Source of the DNA: Klebsiella pneumoniae
Lineage (GTDB): Bacteria; Pseudomonadota; Gammaproteobacteria; Pseudomonadales; UBA5518
NCBI GenBank assembly: GCA_945862145.1
Contig: CAMAXE010000015.1
Span: 43,013-107,012, forward strand
Reading direction: 5' to 3'
DNA: 64,000 nucleotides
The translations under genes and the position numbers were made by a program. Positions 53,320-62,886 of this stretch are shown here, in pieces (the stretch's first letter is position 1; every line of letters starts with the position of its first letter). The notes below the pieces were generated by a model. That model did not search any database. It was not told where the DNA came from and was given only the letters and a program-made list of their open reading frames with translations.

Positions 53320-54593
53320 GAGCCGCCGTCCCCGCCGTGGCTCAATCCAAGCAGCCGACGCGCCCAGTCGAGGAGCTCGTGACGACCTTCTTCGCCCGCC
53401 CGGCGCAGCTCGATGCTGGGGCCGTGCACCAGCTTGTTGGTGAGGTTACGACCGAACTGCATGAGTACTTCCTCGGGATCCGCACCGCCGCGCAGCGATT
53501 TCACCGCGCGCTCGAGTTCCTGGTCACGCAGCCGCTCGGCCTGACTGCGGTAATCGCGCAGCATGCCCACGGCATCCTGGCCGCGCTGCCCTCGCTCCCA
53601 AACCAGGACGCCCTCGGCCACGATGTGCTCGGCTTTTTCGGCGGCCTGTTCGCGGGCGCGGAGGTTCTCGTCGATGATCTGCCTGAGGTCATCGACACTG
53701 TAGAGATAAACGTCACGCAGCTCCGCCACCTGCGGCTCGATATCGCGGGGCACAGCGATATCGACCATGAACATAGGCTTGCGCCGCCGGGCCCGCAGCG
53801 CCTGCTCCACCGCACCCTTGCCGAGTATGGGCAGTTGCGAGGCGGTGCAGCTCACCACGATGTCGGCCCGCGCAAGGTGCTGGGGAATCTGCGACAGCGT
53901 GATGGCCTCACCGCCATGCACGGCCGCCAGCTGCTCGGCACGCGCCACCGTGCGGTTGGCGATGATCAGCCTGGGCACACCGGCTTCTTTCAGATGCCGG
54001 GCTACGAGCTCGATCATCTCGCCGGCACCGATCAGCAGCGCGGTGGTCTGGCTGAAGTCGTCGAAAATGTGGCGCGCCATCCGCACCGCCGCAAAGGCCA
54101 CCGATACCGGGTTCTGCCCGATACCCGATTCGGTGCGCACGCGCTTGGCCACTGCGAGCACGTGGTCGAGCGTGCGCCCGAGCTCGGCACCCACCGTGCC
54201 CGCTCGCCGCGCCTCGCTTACGGCCGTCTTGAACTGCCCGAGGATCTGGGGCTCGCCCATCACCAGTGAATCGAGGCCGCTGGCCACACGCACCAAGTGC
54301 CCGAGTGCCTCGGGGCCGCTCAGGCTGTAGAGGTTGGGTCCAAGCTCTCCGGGAGCCAGGGCGCGGGTGCTCTCGAGCCAGTGGCCGAGAAGCGGAGCTG
54401 CGCCTTCGTGGCTGGCTGCAGAGACGATGATCTCGGTGCGGTTACAGGTGGAGAGGATCACGGCCTCCGAGATTCCCGAGAGGCCACAGGCCCCGCTCAG
54501 GCCCTCGGAGAGTTGTTCGGGGGCAAAACTCACCCGCTCGCGCACCGCGATCGGGGCGGTCTCGTGGTTGAGGCCGACAATCAGCAGACTCAT
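53316..54593 (-). CDS. hemA: Glutamyl-tRNA reductase
   Basis: First committed enzyme of tetrapyrrole synthesis by the C5 route; 425 residues. It starts [20 protein letters not shown], the catalytic cysteine lies in [17 protein letters not shown], then [20 protein letters not shown], the NADPH loop [19 protein letters not shown], and a C-terminal dimerisation domain. It is divergent from the TPR lipoprotein gene and begins the hemA-prfA-prmC-moeB operon. Confidence 0.96.
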   Translation of the reverse strand: MSLLIVGLNHETAPIAVRERVSFAPEQLSEGLSGACGLSGISEAVILSTCNRTEIIVSAASHEGAAPLLGHWLESTRALAPGELGPNLYSLSGPEALGHLVRVASGLDSLVMGEPQILGQFKTAVSEARRAGTVGAELGRTLDHVLAVAKRVRTESGIGQNPVSVAFAAVRMARHIFDDFSQTTALLIGAGEMIELVARHLKEAGVPRLIIANRTVARAEQLAAVHGGEAITLSQIPQHLARADIVVSCTASQLPILGKGAVEQALRARRRKPMFMVDIAVPRDIEPQVAELRDVYLYSVDDLRQIIDENLRAREQAAEKAEHIVAEGVLVWERGQRGQDAVGMLRDYRSQAERLRDQELERAVKSLRGGADPEEVLMQFGRNLTNKLVHGPSIELRRAGEEGRHELLDWARRLLGLSHGGDGGS

Positions 54594-54754
54594 GGGCGGG
54601 TGGGGCCTGCGACGCCAGCCGCGGTGGGCAGAAACAAGTGGCGCACCTTTGTTGCTCGGCGGTCGTGAAGCGCCCGGAGTGTATCAATTCAGTGCCGGAT
54701 TGTGCAGAATCCCGGGCCTGTAGCACCCGCGCGGTTGCCGCCCCACGCCCCCCG

Positions 54755-56503
54755 ATGTACACCCTTTTGCGCCCTGCCCGCCTGGCCACACTCGGCCTGA
54801 TCCTGCTCTTGCTGGCGGGCTGCGCTGCCACGCCCACTCCGAAACCCGGGACAAGCCCGGAGGAAGCGCCCGTTGCGGAGACCACCCCCGCACCCAAACC
54901 GGAACCTGTTTACCGGCCCTTCCCGGAGGACTCGCTATATCCGCTCCTGGTGGCCGAACTCGCGGCCCGCAACGGTGCGGTGGATGTAGCACTCGAGAAT
55001 TATCTTCGTCAGGCCCGTGTTACCCGCGATCCAGGCGTCGCCGCCCAGGCAACGCGCATCGCGCGCTTCAGGAAAAACGCCCCCGCCACACTCGAGGCCG
55101 CCCTGATCTGGGCCGAGGCCGAGCCCGGCAACCCGGAAGCACGCTACACCGCAGCCACCGAGCTCACCCGGGAAGGCAGGCTGCAGGAAGCCATGGTGCA
55201 GATGCAGGCGCTCTACCAACTGGGTGCGGGAGCCAACTTCACCGCCATCGCCGCGAGTGCGCTGGACGCGCCGGAGGCCGATCGCAAGGCCATGGTCGAG
55301 GCACTCGCCGGGCTTGGGGAGGACGTGCCCAACGACGTGCTGGTGGCCCGCGCCGTGCTGGCACAGAGCCTGGGGGACAACGACAGCGCGCTCGCACTCA
55401 CTACCCGCGTGCTGAAGGCCGAGCCCGGCAACTATCAGTCGGTGCTGATCGAGGCGCAGATCTACCAGAACCGCGGCGACACCGAAAAATCCCTCGCCCG
55501 TATCAAAACCGCACTCGAGGCCGAACCGGGCAACGACCGCCTGCGCCTGCAGTACGCCCGCTTGCTCGCACGGAGCGACCTTCCGGGCGCAGCCGAGCAG
55601 TACGGCACCATGCTCGCGAACGCCCCCGACGACGCCGAGCTCCGGCTCTCGCTGGCACTGGTGCTGCGCGAAATGAAGGACTACGCACGGATGCGTACCG
55701 AGCTTGAGGCGCTGCTCGCCGCGGGCAAACAGGAGGACGCTGCGCATTTGTATCTGGGGGAGGATGACGAACGCGCAGGGCGCAAGGATGCCGCGATGGA
55801 TCACTACCTCGCCGTCAAACCCTCTCCGGCCTTCCCCATGGCCATCAATCGGGCGGGCGCAATGCTGCTAGCCGACGGCGGCACCGAGGCGCTCGAGGCA
55901 GGAATGCAGCGCTTCCGCTCGCGCTGGCCCGAGCACGCCACCCGGATCGTGCTGCTGGAGTCCGAGATTCTGGTGGACCGTAAGGAATTCGATGCCGCCT
56001 GGTCGGTGCTGAGCGCCGCACTCACCGAATCGCCCGCAGAGCCCATGCTGCTCTACTCGCGCTCGATGGTCGCGGAGAAGCGCGGTGATATCCCGGGCCT
56101 GGAGCGGGACCTGCGCGAAATGCTCACACTCGAGCCCGACAACTCGCTCGCGCTGAACGCGCTGGGGTATTCGCTCGCCAACCTCACGGACCGCCACGCC
56201 GAGGCGCTGGAGCTCATCAGCCGGGCACTGGCCTTGAAGCCCGGCGACCCGGCCATCCTGGACAGCATGGGCTGGGCGCATTACCGGCTGGGTGAACTGC
56301 CACAGGCACTTGGCTACCTGCAGGATGCAGTCAGCCGCTTCCCCGACCACGAGGTCGCGGCTCATCTGGGCGAGGTCCTGTGGGCCATGGGTCGCAAAGA
56401 CGATGCAGTGGCCGCATGGAAAAAGGGCCTTGAGGGCACCCCCGACAGCCCCATCGTGCGAGACACCATGAAGCGCCTGGGAGCGCCGGAGATCAAACCG
56501 TGA
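54755..56503 (+). CDS. TPR-repeat outer-membrane lipoprotein upstream of lolB
   Basis: A 582-residue protein with a lipoprotein signal and lipobox LLLLAGCAA, a proline-rich linker (TPTPKPGTSPEEAPVAETTP), and TPR repeats over most of its length (for example LALNALGYSLANLTDRHAEA, DSMGWAHYRLGELPQALGYL). It commonly precedes lolB in gammaproteobacteria, with unknown function. The ATG at 54755 gives the lipobox at residue about 22; the longer frame from 54638 would place the signal internally. It overlaps the lolB GTG by 4 bases. Confidence 0.88.
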   Translation: MYTLLRPARLATLGLILLLLAGCAATPTPKPGTSPEEAPVAETTPAPKPEPVYRPFPEDSLYPLLVAELAARNGAVDVALENYLRQARVTRDPGVAAQATRIARFRKNAPATLEAALIWAEAEPGNPEARYTAATELTREGRLQEAMVQMQALYQLGAGANFTAIAASALDAPEADRKAMVEALAGLGEDVPNDVLVARAVLAQSLGDNDSALALTTRVLKAEPGNYQSVLIEAQIYQNRGDTEKSLARIKTALEAEPGNDRLRLQYARLLARSDLPGAAEQYGTMLANAPDDAELRLSLALVLREMKDYARMRTELEALLAAGKQEDAAHLYLGEDDERAGRKDAAMDHYLAVKPSPAFPMAINRAGAMLLADGGTEALEAGMQRFRSRWPEHATRIVLLESEILVDRKEFDAAWSVLSAALTESPAEPMLLYSRSMVAEKRGDIPGLERDLREMLTLEPDNSLALNALGYSLANLTDRHAEALELISRALALKPGDPAILDSMGWAHYRLGELPQALGYLQDAVSRFPDHEVAAHLGEVLWAMGRKDDAVAAWKKGLEGTPDSPIVRDTMKRLGAPEIKP

Positions 56504-57093
56504 CACGCGGCAGGCTGCTGGGCGGCCTGCTGGTGCTGGCTCTGCTGGGCGGGTGTGTGCAGCAGCCACGCCAGGCCCCCGCAAGCTGGCAGACCCATCT
56601 GAATGCAGTGAGCGCCCAGACCCGCTGGGACCTGCAGGGCAAGATAGGCCTGCGGGCTCCGGGCCGCGCGGGCAGCGCGTTCTTGAGCTGGAACCAGACA
56701 CCCGAGAGCTATCGATTGGTCCTGAGCGGCGCACTTGGCCTCGGCAGGCTGGTGCTGGACGGCGATGCGAGCGGAGTGACCTGGCAGGATAAGGACGGCG
56801 CCACGCGGCATCACCCCGATCCCTCGGTACTGATCGCCAGGGCCTGGGGCTGGACGGTGCCCGTGAACGCCTTGCGCTACTGGGTGCGGGGAATCCCCGA
56901 CCCGTCTCTGCCCGTGGATGATCAGGTGCTTGAGCACGGCCTCAGCACCCGGTTCCGGCAGTCGGGCTGGACGGTGGCCCCCGAGAACTACAGCGATGTG
57001 GGCGGCATCAGCCTGCCCGGGCGCGTGCGCCTGAACGGCGAGACCGCCGCGATCACCGTCTCGATCAGCCGCTGGACCCTGCCACCGGCCTGA
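56500..57093 (+). CDS. lolB: Outer-membrane lipoprotein LolB
   Basis: Receives lipoproteins from LolA and inserts them in the outer membrane; 197 residues. The signal and lipobox are GGLLVLALLGGCVQQP. The body has WDLQGKIGLRAPGRAGSAFL, SYRLVLSGALGLGRLVLDGD, NALRYWVRGIPDPSL and a C-terminal LNGETAAITVSISRWTLP, typical of the family. The start is a GTG overlapping the upstream gene (GTGA). ispE follows 2 bases later. Confidence 0.92.
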   Translation: MTRGRLLGGLLVLALLGGCVQQPRQAPASWQTHLNAVSAQTRWDLQGKIGLRAPGRAGSAFLSWNQTPESYRLVLSGALGLGRLVLDGDASGVTWQDKDGATRHHPDPSVLIARAWGWTVPVNALRYWVRGIPDPSLPVDDQVLEHGLSTRFRQSGWTVAPENYSDVGGISLPGRVRLNGETAAITVSISRWTLPPA

Positions 57094-57095
57094 AC

Positions 57096-57929
57096 ATGCC
57101 AACCCTTCCCGCCCCCGCCAAGCTGAACCTCTTCCTGCATATCACCGGGCGCAGGCCAGACGGCTATCACCTTCTGCAAACCATCTTCCAGTTGCTGGAC
57201 GTGGGGGATGAACTCGACTTCTCGGCGCGCGCGGACGGTCAGATCACTCTGGCGACGGACCTCGAGGGCGTGGCTACCGAAGACAACCTGGTGGTCCGCG
57301 CCGCGCGCGCCCTGGCGCTGCACACGGGCTGCACGGCCGGGGCGGACATCCGGCTCCGGAAGCGGATACCCACGGGCGGCGGGCTGGGCGGTGGCAGCTC
57401 TGACGCAGCCACCACGCTGCTCGGCCTGAACCAGCTCTGGGACTGTGGCCTCGGCCTCGAGGAGCTGGCCCGCATCGGCCTGTCGCTCGGGGCCGACGTA
57501 CCCGTGTTCGTGCACGGCCGCAGCGCCTGGGCCGAGGGGGTTGGCGAGGTGCTGCAACCCGTGGAATTGCCCTCACTCTGGTACCTTGTGATCTACCCTG
57601 GGTGCCCGGTGAATACTGCCGTGATTTTCAAGGACCGGGAATTGACACGTAACAGCCCCGTCATCACACTAGCCGCCTTTTTGACGGGACAGGTTCACAA
57701 CGATTGTGAGCCCGTCGCCAGCAGGCTGAACCCGGAAGTTGCTCGGGCGCTCGCCTGGCTTGCGAGCCACGGAACGGCACGCATGAGCGGCACTGGAAGC
57801 GCCGTCTTCGCAGCCTTCGAAGACGAGTACGCGGCGCGGAGAGCGGCCGCGGCAGTGCCTGGGGAATGGACGCGGTTCGTGGCACGTGGCCTCGACCGCT
57901 CACCAGTGCATGCAGCATTGGGTTTATGA
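57096..57929 (+). CDS. ispE: 4-diphosphocytidyl-2-C-methyl-D-erythritol kinase
   Basis: GHMP kinase of the MEP isoprenoid pathway; 277 residues. It has PAPAKLNLFLHITGRRPDGY, the phosphate loop RIPTGGGLGGGSSDAATTLL, SLGADVPVFVHGRSAWAEG with the catalytic aspartate, and SHGTARMSGTGSAVFAAFE. tRNA-Gln begins 7 bases after its stop, in the order found in many gammaproteobacteria. Confidence 0.95.
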   Translation: MPTLPAPAKLNLFLHITGRRPDGYHLLQTIFQLLDVGDELDFSARADGQITLATDLEGVATEDNLVVRAARALALHTGCTAGADIRLRKRIPTGGGLGGGSSDAATTLLGLNQLWDCGLGLEELARIGLSLGADVPVFVHGRSAWAEGVGEVLQPVELPSLWYLVIYPGCPVNTAVIFKDRELTRNSPVITLAAFLTGQVHNDCEPVASRLNPEVARALAWLASHGTARMSGTGSAVFAAFEDEYAARRAAAAVPGEWTRFVARGLDRSPVHAALGL

Positions 57930-57935
57930 ATCGCC

Positions 57936-58011
57936 TGGGGCGTCGCCAAGTGGCTAAGGCAGCGGGTTTTGATCCCGCCATTCGTAGGTTCGAGTCCTAC
58001 CGCCCCAGCCA
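57936..58011 (+). tRNA. tRNA-Gln (anticodon UUG)
   Basis: A 76-base cloverleaf: acceptor stem TGGGGCG/CGCCCCA, D-arm CCAAGTGGCTAAGGC, anticodon loop TTTTGAT (anticodon TTG), T-loop GGTTCGAGTCC and encoded CCA. Confidence 0.95.
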
Positions 58012-58053
58012 ATATCCCAACCGGGAACGCCTGTGACGACGAGGAACGCCGAC

Positions 58054-58998
58054 GTGCCAGAAATGATGGTGTTCACCGGCAGTTCGAATCCCGAACTCTC
58101 GCAGAAAATCGTGCAGCGGTTGGGCCTGAGACTCGGCAACGCCACGATCGGGCGTTTCAGCGACGGCGAAACCAGCATCGAGATCGACGAGAACGTCCGC
58201 GGCAAAGATGTGTTCATCATCCAGTCGACCTGCGCACCCACCAACGACAACCTGATGGAACTGATCCTCATGATCGACGCGCTCCGGCGCTCGTCGGCCA
58301 CGCGGATCACAGCGGTAGTGCCCTACTTCGGCTATGCACGCCAGGACCGTCGCGTGCGCTCCGGCCGCGTACCGATCAGCGCCAAGGTGGTCGCCGACAT
58401 GATGGCCAAGGCGGGCGTGAACCGCGTGCTCACCATCGATCTGCACGCCGAGCAGATCCAAGGCTTCTTCGACGTACCCGTAGACAACTGCTACGGCTCC
58501 ACCATCCTGATCGACGACATAGAGCGCCAGCGTTACCAGAACATGATCGTGGTCTCGCCCGATATCGGCGGTGTAGTGCGCGCCCGCGCCATCGCCAAGC
58601 AACTGAACGACCTCGATCTCGCGATCATCGACAAGCGTCGCCCCAAGGCCAACGAATCGCAGGTGATGCACATCATCGGCGAGGTCGAGGGCCGCACCTG
58701 CCTCGTGATCGACGACATGGTCGACACCGCCGGCACGCTCTGCAAAGCCGCGCAGGCACTGAAAGAGCGCAGCGCCTCGCGGGTCATCGCCTATTGCACG
58801 CACGCCGTGCTCTCGGGCAAGGCGATCAGCAATATCTCCGCGTCGGCGCTCGACGAGCTCGTCGTGACCGACACGATCCCGCTCTCGGCGGAGGCGCGCG
58901 ACTGCGACCGCATCCGCGTCCTTAGCGCAGCCTCGCTGCTCGCAGAGGCCGTGCGTCGGGTCAGCAACGAGGAATCCATCAGCGCGATGTTCGCCTGA
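58054..58998 (+). CDS. prs: Ribose-phosphate pyrophosphokinase
   Basis: Makes PRPP from ribose 5-phosphate and ATP; 314 residues (E. coli 315). It has [40 protein letters not shown], the metal-binding histidine in [35 protein letters not shown] and the PRPP loop [21 protein letters not shown] chose the GTG at 58054 because [15 protein letters not shown] aligns with the E. coli N-terminus and GAGGA lies 8 bases upstream; a GTG at 58033 is the alternative. Confidence 0.95.
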   Translation: MPEMMVFTGSSNPELSQKIVQRLGLRLGNATIGRFSDGETSIEIDENVRGKDVFIIQSTCAPTNDNLMELILMIDALRRSSATRITAVVPYFGYARQDRRVRSGRVPISAKVVADMMAKAGVNRVLTIDLHAEQIQGFFDVPVDNCYGSTILIDDIERQRYQNMIVVSPDIGGVVRARAIAKQLNDLDLAIIDKRRPKANESQVMHIIGEVEGRTCLVIDDMVDTAGTLCKAAQALKERSASRVIAYCTHAVLSGKAISNISASALDELVVTDTIPLSAEARDCDRIRVLSAASLLAEAVRRVSNEESISAMFA

Positions 58999-59091
58999 TC
59001 GACACGCGAGGGCAGCCGCCCACGCGTTTTAACCATGGCGGTGCCGTACCCGGTCGCAGGGGCGGATGTCCGCAACACAGGAGCACAGACC

Positions 59092-59826
59092 ATGTCTGCC
59101 CACTTTGAATTGAACGCCGCTCCGCGCGGCGACGCGGGGAAGGGTGCGAGCCGCCGCCTGCGCCACCAAGGACTCGTCCCGGCGATCCTCTACGGTAACG
59201 AGACGGTGCCGCTGTCGATCTCCCTGTCACACCGCGAACTCACCAAGGCACTCGAGAACGAGGCGTTCTTCTCGCGGATCGTCACCATCAAGATGGACGG
59301 CGCGGATCTGCCCGTGATCATCAAAGATCTGCAGCGTCATCCGGCCAAACCGGTGATCATGCACGCCGACTTCCTCCGCGTGAGCATGGACCGCAAGATC
59401 AACGTCCACATCCCGCTGCACTTCATCAACCAGGACAAGTGCCAGGGCGTGAAGCTTATGGGCGCCATGGTCCAGCACAACGCCAACGAGATCTACATCA
59501 GCTGCCTGCCGAAGGATCTGCCGGCGTACATCGAGGTCGACATGACCCCGTGGAACCTGGGTGAGTCGGTGCACATCTCGGATCTCACGCTCCCGCCGGG
59601 TGTGGAGAGCGTGGCGCTGCAGCAAGGCCCGGAGCACGACCTGCCCGTGGCCACTGTGCTGGCAACCAAGGGCGGACCGGTCGAGGAGCCAGGCGCAGCA
59701 GCAGCGAAGGCAGCACCGACCAAGGGAGCACCGGCCAAGGGGGCTCCGGCCAAAGCGGCAGCCAAGCCCGCAGCGGCAGCAGCCAAACCCGCTGCGGCCG
59801 CCAAGCCCGCCGCAAAGAAGAAGTAA
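59092..59826 (+). CDS. rplY: 50S ribosomal protein L25 (general stress protein Ctc type)
   Basis: Binds 5S rRNA; 244 residues in the long Ctc form with the TL5 C-terminal domain. It has ASRRLRHQGLVPAILYGNET, IKDLQRHPAKPVIMHADFLR and VDMTPWNLGESVHISDLTLP. After about residue 205 comes a low-complexity tail rich in Ala, Lys and Pro with repeated KGAPAKGAPAK and KPAAAAAKPAAAAKPAAKKK-like units. The ATG at 59092 is preceded by ACAGGAG; the longer frame from 59035 adds an unlikely tail. A terminator follows. Confidence 0.94.
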   Translation: MSAHFELNAAPRGDAGKGASRRLRHQGLVPAILYGNETVPLSISLSHRELTKALENEAFFSRIVTIKMDGADLPVIIKDLQRHPAKPVIMHADFLRVSMDRKINVHIPLHFINQDKCQGVKLMGAMVQHNANEIYISCLPKDLPAYIEVDMTPWNLGESVHISDLTLPPGVESVALQQGPEHDLPVATVLATKGGPVEEPGAAAAKAAPTKGAPAKGAPAKAAAKPAAAAAKPAAAAKPAAKKK

Positions 59827-59837
59827 GCACGGGAACC

Positions 59838-59873
59838 GGCCGCGGGTGCTCATGCGTGCCCCGCGGCCTTTTT
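59838..59873 (+). terminator. Intrinsic terminator of rplY
   Basis: GGCCGCGGG (59838-59846) pairs perfectly with CCCGCGGCC (59860-59868), followed by five T. It ends 7 bases before the pth GTG, so pth is probably reached by partial read-through or its own promoter. Confidence 0.85.
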
Positions 59874-59880
59874 CATACCG

Positions 59881-60471
59881 GTGCCCTCGCCGCTCGCCCT
59901 CATCGTGGGCCTTGGCAACCCCGGGGCCGAGTACGCGCGCACGCGCCACAACGCGGGCGAGGATTTCGTCCGGGCCATTTCTCAGTCCTTCGGTGTCATA
60001 CTTAAAGCCGAGGCCCGTTTCAACGGGCTCACCGCGCGTCTGACTATCGCAGGGCAGGACATCCGCTTGCTGGTGCCGCAGACCTTCATGAACCGCAGCG
60101 GCCAGGCCGTGGGCCCGATGGCAGGCTTCTTCAAGCTCGAGCCCGCGCAGATACTGGTCGCCTACGACGAACTCGACCTGCAACCCGGTGAGGTGCGTTT
60201 CAAGGAAGGCGGCGGGCACGGAGGCCATAATGGCGTGCGGGATATCATCTCCGCGCTGGGTAACCGCAACGATTTCTTCCGGCTGCGGATCGGCATCGGA
60301 CATCCGGGCAGCCGGGAACGGGTGAGCCCGCACGTGCTCTCGCGGCCAGCGCCCGAGGACCGGGAGCGCATCGATCTCTGCATCGAAGAGGCACTGCGTG
60401 CATTGCCCGAGGCGGTGAACGGCAACTGGCCGATCGCCATGAACAAACTGAACAGCTTCAAGGTCGAGTGA
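59881..60471 (+). CDS. pth: Peptidyl-tRNA hydrolase
   Basis: Recycles peptidyl-tRNA; 196 residues. It has LIVGLGNPGAEYARTRHNAG with the catalytic histidine, PQTFMNRSGQAVGPMAGFF, ILVAYDELDLQPGEVRFKEG and GGHGGHNGVRDIISALG, plus RLRIGIGHPGSRERVSPHVL. The start is a GTG right after the rplY terminator. ychF follows 3 bases later. Confidence 0.95.
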   Translation: MPSPLALIVGLGNPGAEYARTRHNAGEDFVRAISQSFGVILKAEARFNGLTARLTIAGQDIRLLVPQTFMNRSGQAVGPMAGFFKLEPAQILVAYDELDLQPGEVRFKEGGGHGGHNGVRDIISALGNRNDFFRLRIGIGHPGSRERVSPHVLSRPAPEDRERIDLCIEEALRALPEAVNGNWPIAMNKLNSFKVE

Positions 60472-60474
60472 CAC

Positions 60475-61569
60475 ATGGGATTTAACTGCGGCATCGTCGG
60501 ACTGCCCAACGTGGGCAAGTCCACGCTCTTCAACGCACTCACGCGGGCAGGCATCGCCGCGCAGAACTTCCCGTTCTGCACCATCGAGCCCAACACGGGC
60601 ATCGTGCCGGTGCCCGATCCGCGGCAGGACCTGATCTCGGCCATCGTGAAGCCGCAGCGCATCGTGCCGACCACGATGGAGTTCGTGGATATCGCGGGTC
60701 TGGTGGCGGGCGCCTCGAAGGGCGAGGGCCTTGGCAACCAGTTCCTCGCCAACATCCGCGAGACCGATGCCATCGCACACGTGGTGCGCTGTTTCCGCGA
60801 CGACAACGTGGTGCACGTGGCCAATCGCATCGACCCGCTGAACGACATCGAGGTGATCAACACCGAACTCGCGCTGGCGGATCTCGAAAGCGCCGAGCGC
60901 CAGTTGCTGCGCGTCGCGCGTGTGGCCCGGGGCGGCGACAAGGAAGCGATGAAGCAGCGTGATCTGCTCGAGCGCCTGATCCCCCTCCTGAACGAAGCCC
61001 GCCCCGCCCGCACGCTGGCGGTCTCGGGAGACGAGGAGCGGCTGCTGCTGAAGCAGCTGAACCTGCTCACGGCCAAGCCCACCATGTACATCGCCAACGT
61101 GGCGGAAGACGGCTTCAGCAACAACCCGCACCTCGATGCCGTGCAGAAGATGGCCGCCGCCGAGCACGCCATCGTGGTGCCCATCTGCAACAAGTTGGAA
61201 GCCGAGATCGCAGAACTGGAAGAAGCCGAACGCGCCGAGTTCCTGGCCGAGCTGGGCTTCGACGAACCGGGCCTGAACCGCGTGATCCGCGCCGGCTACC
61301 AGCTACTCGGACTGCAGACCTACTTCACCGCCGGCGTGCAGGAAGTGCGCGCGTGGACGGTACCCGTGGGCGCCAAGGCACCCGAGGGTGCAGGCGTGAT
61401 CCACACCGATTTCCAGAAAGGTTTCATCCGCGCCGAAGTCATCGCCTACGAAGACTTCATCGCCTGCAACGGCGAGCAGGGCGCCAAGGACGCGGGCAAA
61501 TGGCGGCTCGAAGGCAAGGAGTACGTGCTGCGCGACGGGGATGTGGTGCACTTCAGGTTCAATGTTTGA
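60475..61569 (+). CDS. ychF: Redox-regulated GTPase/ATPase YchF
   Basis: OBG-family P-loop NTPase of 364 residues. It has G1 [59 protein letters not shown], the atypical specificity region that makes YchF prefer ATP, and a C-terminal TGS domain with [20 protein letters not shown]. It is the normal neighbour of pth in gammaproteobacteria. Confidence 0.96.
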   Translation: MGFNCGIVGLPNVGKSTLFNALTRAGIAAQNFPFCTIEPNTGIVPVPDPRQDLISAIVKPQRIVPTTMEFVDIAGLVAGASKGEGLGNQFLANIRETDAIAHVVRCFRDDNVVHVANRIDPLNDIEVINTELALADLESAERQLLRVARVARGGDKEAMKQRDLLERLIPLLNEARPARTLAVSGDEERLLLKQLNLLTAKPTMYIANVAEDGFSNNPHLDAVQKMAAAEHAIVVPICNKLEAEIAELEEAERAEFLAELGFDEPGLNRVIRAGYQLLGLQTYFTAGVQEVRAWTVPVGAKAPEGAGVIHTDFQKGFIRAEVIAYEDFIACNGEQGAKDAGKWRLEGKEYVLRDGDVVHFRFNV

Positions 61570-61613
61570 GCTCATGAAACCTGTTCCGCACTGGCACCGG
61601 CCGGTGGGCCGTT

Positions 61614-61634
61614 AAAGCCAACGCGGGCTTTCTT
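61614..61634 (+). terminator. Weak hairpin after ychF
   Basis: AAAGCC (61614-61619) pairs with GGCTTT (61626-61631) over a 6-base loop, followed by CTT. It is short, but it is the only candidate terminator after ychF. Confidence 0.35.
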
Positions 61635-61635
61635 C

Positions 61636-61654
61636 CGTTACGCTAGACGTAACG
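61636..61654. promoter_or_regulatory. Inverted repeat, probable HigA operator
   Basis: CGTTACG and CGTAACG are perfect inverted copies separated by 5 bases (CTAGA). The repeat lies 26 bases before the toxin start, where a toxin-antitoxin operator is expected. Confidence 0.6.
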
Positions 61655-61679
61655 CCTCTTGTTGGGCTAGCCTCGGCCC

Positions 61680-61968
61680 ATGATCCTCGGCTTCCGAGAC
61701 AAAAGGACCCGGGAATTCGCTGAAGGAAAGCGAGTTAAGGTTTTTGCGTCTTTTTTTTGCGCGTCAGGCAGAGATGAAACTGGATCAACTTGAATCAGCT
61801 ACGTCAGTACGTGACTTGGCAGCACTTCCCGGCAACAGGCTCGAGATCCTTCGCGGTGACAGGAAGGGCCAATACAGCATCCGCATCAACGATCAATGGC
61901 GGATATGTTTCGAATGGGCATCGGGCGCCGATGGTCCCGGCAATGTCGAGATCGTGGACTACCACTGA
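61680..61968 (+). pseudogene. higB: HigB-type toxin with a frameshift at a run of eight T
   Basis: RelE/HigB-family mRNA endonuclease toxin. An ATG at 61680 opens MILGFRDKRTREFAEGKRVK followed by VFAS, and the other frame, reached after the T run at 61751-61758, continues ARQAEMKLDQLESATSVRDL and then PGNRLEILRGDRKGQYSIRI and NDQWRICFEW to DYH. With seven T instead of eight the frames join into a normal protein of about 95 residues. As read, translation from 61680 goes out of frame, and a TTG at 61744 could at most give a 74-residue N-truncated form. It may be mutated, phase-variable, or a homopolymer sequencing error. higA follows 11 bases later. Confidence 0.8.
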
Positions 61969-61979
61969 GGGAAACCGTC

Positions 61980-62306
61980 ATGGCACGCAGACCAACCCAC
62001 CCCGGGGAACATCTCGCCGAGCAGCTCACCGAACTTGGCATGAGCGCCTCGGAACTGGGCCGCTGCATCGGCGTCCCGGCCAACCGCATCACGGGAATAC
62101 TGAACGGGCAGCGTGCCATCACGGGTGACACGGCGCTGCGTCTCGGCCATTTCTTCGGCACCACACCCGATTTCTGGATGAATCTACAGAAGCTCTATGA
62201 GTTGCGGACCGCCGAGCGGAAGCTCGCAGGAGCCCTGCGAAATCTGCCTACGCTGGCAGATCGTTCTGTGCCCACTCAGCCCCCGCGCAGACGGGCAGCA
62301 GCCTGA
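61980..62306 (+). CDS. higA: HigA-family antitoxin
   Basis: Helix-turn-helix antitoxin of 108 residues. It has RPTHPGEHLAEQLTELGMSA, the HTH region ASELGRCIGVPANRITGILN and the C-terminal FFGTTPDFWMNLQKLYELR, which are HigA signatures. The ATG at 61980 follows GAGGGAAACCGTC. It is intact although its toxin partner is frameshifted, and it should repress its own operon through the inverted repeat at 61636. Confidence 0.92.
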   Translation: MARRPTHPGEHLAEQLTELGMSASELGRCIGVPANRITGILNGQRAITGDTALRLGHFFGTTPDFWMNLQKLYELRTAERKLAGALRNLPTLADRSVPTQPPRRRAAA

Positions 62307-62322
62307 CCGTCGGGTTGATCAG

Positions 62323-62631
62323 GTGCTGACACCCTCGTTGGCCCACTACGCGTTCATCGACCGCCTGAAGGCCCTGCCCTTCATCGAAGCGATCTACCTG
62401 TTCGGCTCCCGCGCCCGCGGAACCGAACGTGAACGCTCCGATATAGATCTGGCGATTGTTTGCCCGATGGCCGGGATGCGTGACTGGTAGACGGTTCTGG
62501 ATATCGTCGAGGATGCGAACACACTGCTGCACGTGGATTGCGTGAGGCTGGACGCGGAACCTGCCGACAGCGCACTGCGCCGTCAGATCGAGAAAGAGCG
62601 GCTTACCCTGTTCCTGCGGGAGGCGGCATGA
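62323..62631 (+). pseudogene. MNT-type nucleotidyltransferase gene with premature stop
   Basis: Minimal nucleotidyltransferase of an MNT/HEPN pair. From the GTG at 62323 the frame has AIYLFGSRARGTERERSDID followed by LAIV, the GSxRxG...DxD signature, and then a TAG at 62488-62490. The frame continues after it (VLDIVEDANTLLHVDCVRLD, KERLTLFLREAA) to a normal stop at 62629. One changed codon therefore interrupts an otherwise complete protein of about 102 residues. Its end overlaps the HEPN start (ATGA). Confidence 0.8.
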
Positions 62632-62853
62632 GCATCGAGCACAACGCATCGGAGCGCTTGCGTCTTGCACTCGCGGAATTGAGCACTGCGCTGGCTGGAA
62701 CATGAGGAGCCTTGGCTGCAGATGCTGCAGGACAGGAACCTGAGTTCGCACACCTACCGCGGGGGACTCGCCCGGGAGATCCACTCGCGAATACCGCAGC
62801 ACGCGTCCCAACTGCGGGGTTTGCTGTCTGCCCTGCTGCAGCGAGCCGGTTGA
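62628..62853 (+). pseudogene. HEPN (HI0074-type) partner, internally deleted and frameshifted
   Basis: From the ATG at 62628, MSIEHNASERLRLALAELST matches the start of the HI0074/substrate-binding HEPN family, but a stop follows at about 62703. A second frame then gives EEPWLQMLQDRNLSSHTYRG and REIHSRIPQHASQLRGLL to a stop at 62853, matching the family's C-terminal part with the RNxxxH motif. About half of a normal protein of roughly 130 residues is missing between the two. Together with the upstream gene this is a dead toxin-antitoxin pair. Confidence 0.75.
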
Positions 62854-62886
62854 GGCATTCCTGCCAAGGGAAATGCGCGCTGCGGA

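Noticed and set aside
59227..61167. 646-residue minus-strand frame across rplY, pth and ychF
   Set aside because: A shadow of three conserved housekeeping genes, with no recognisable motif.
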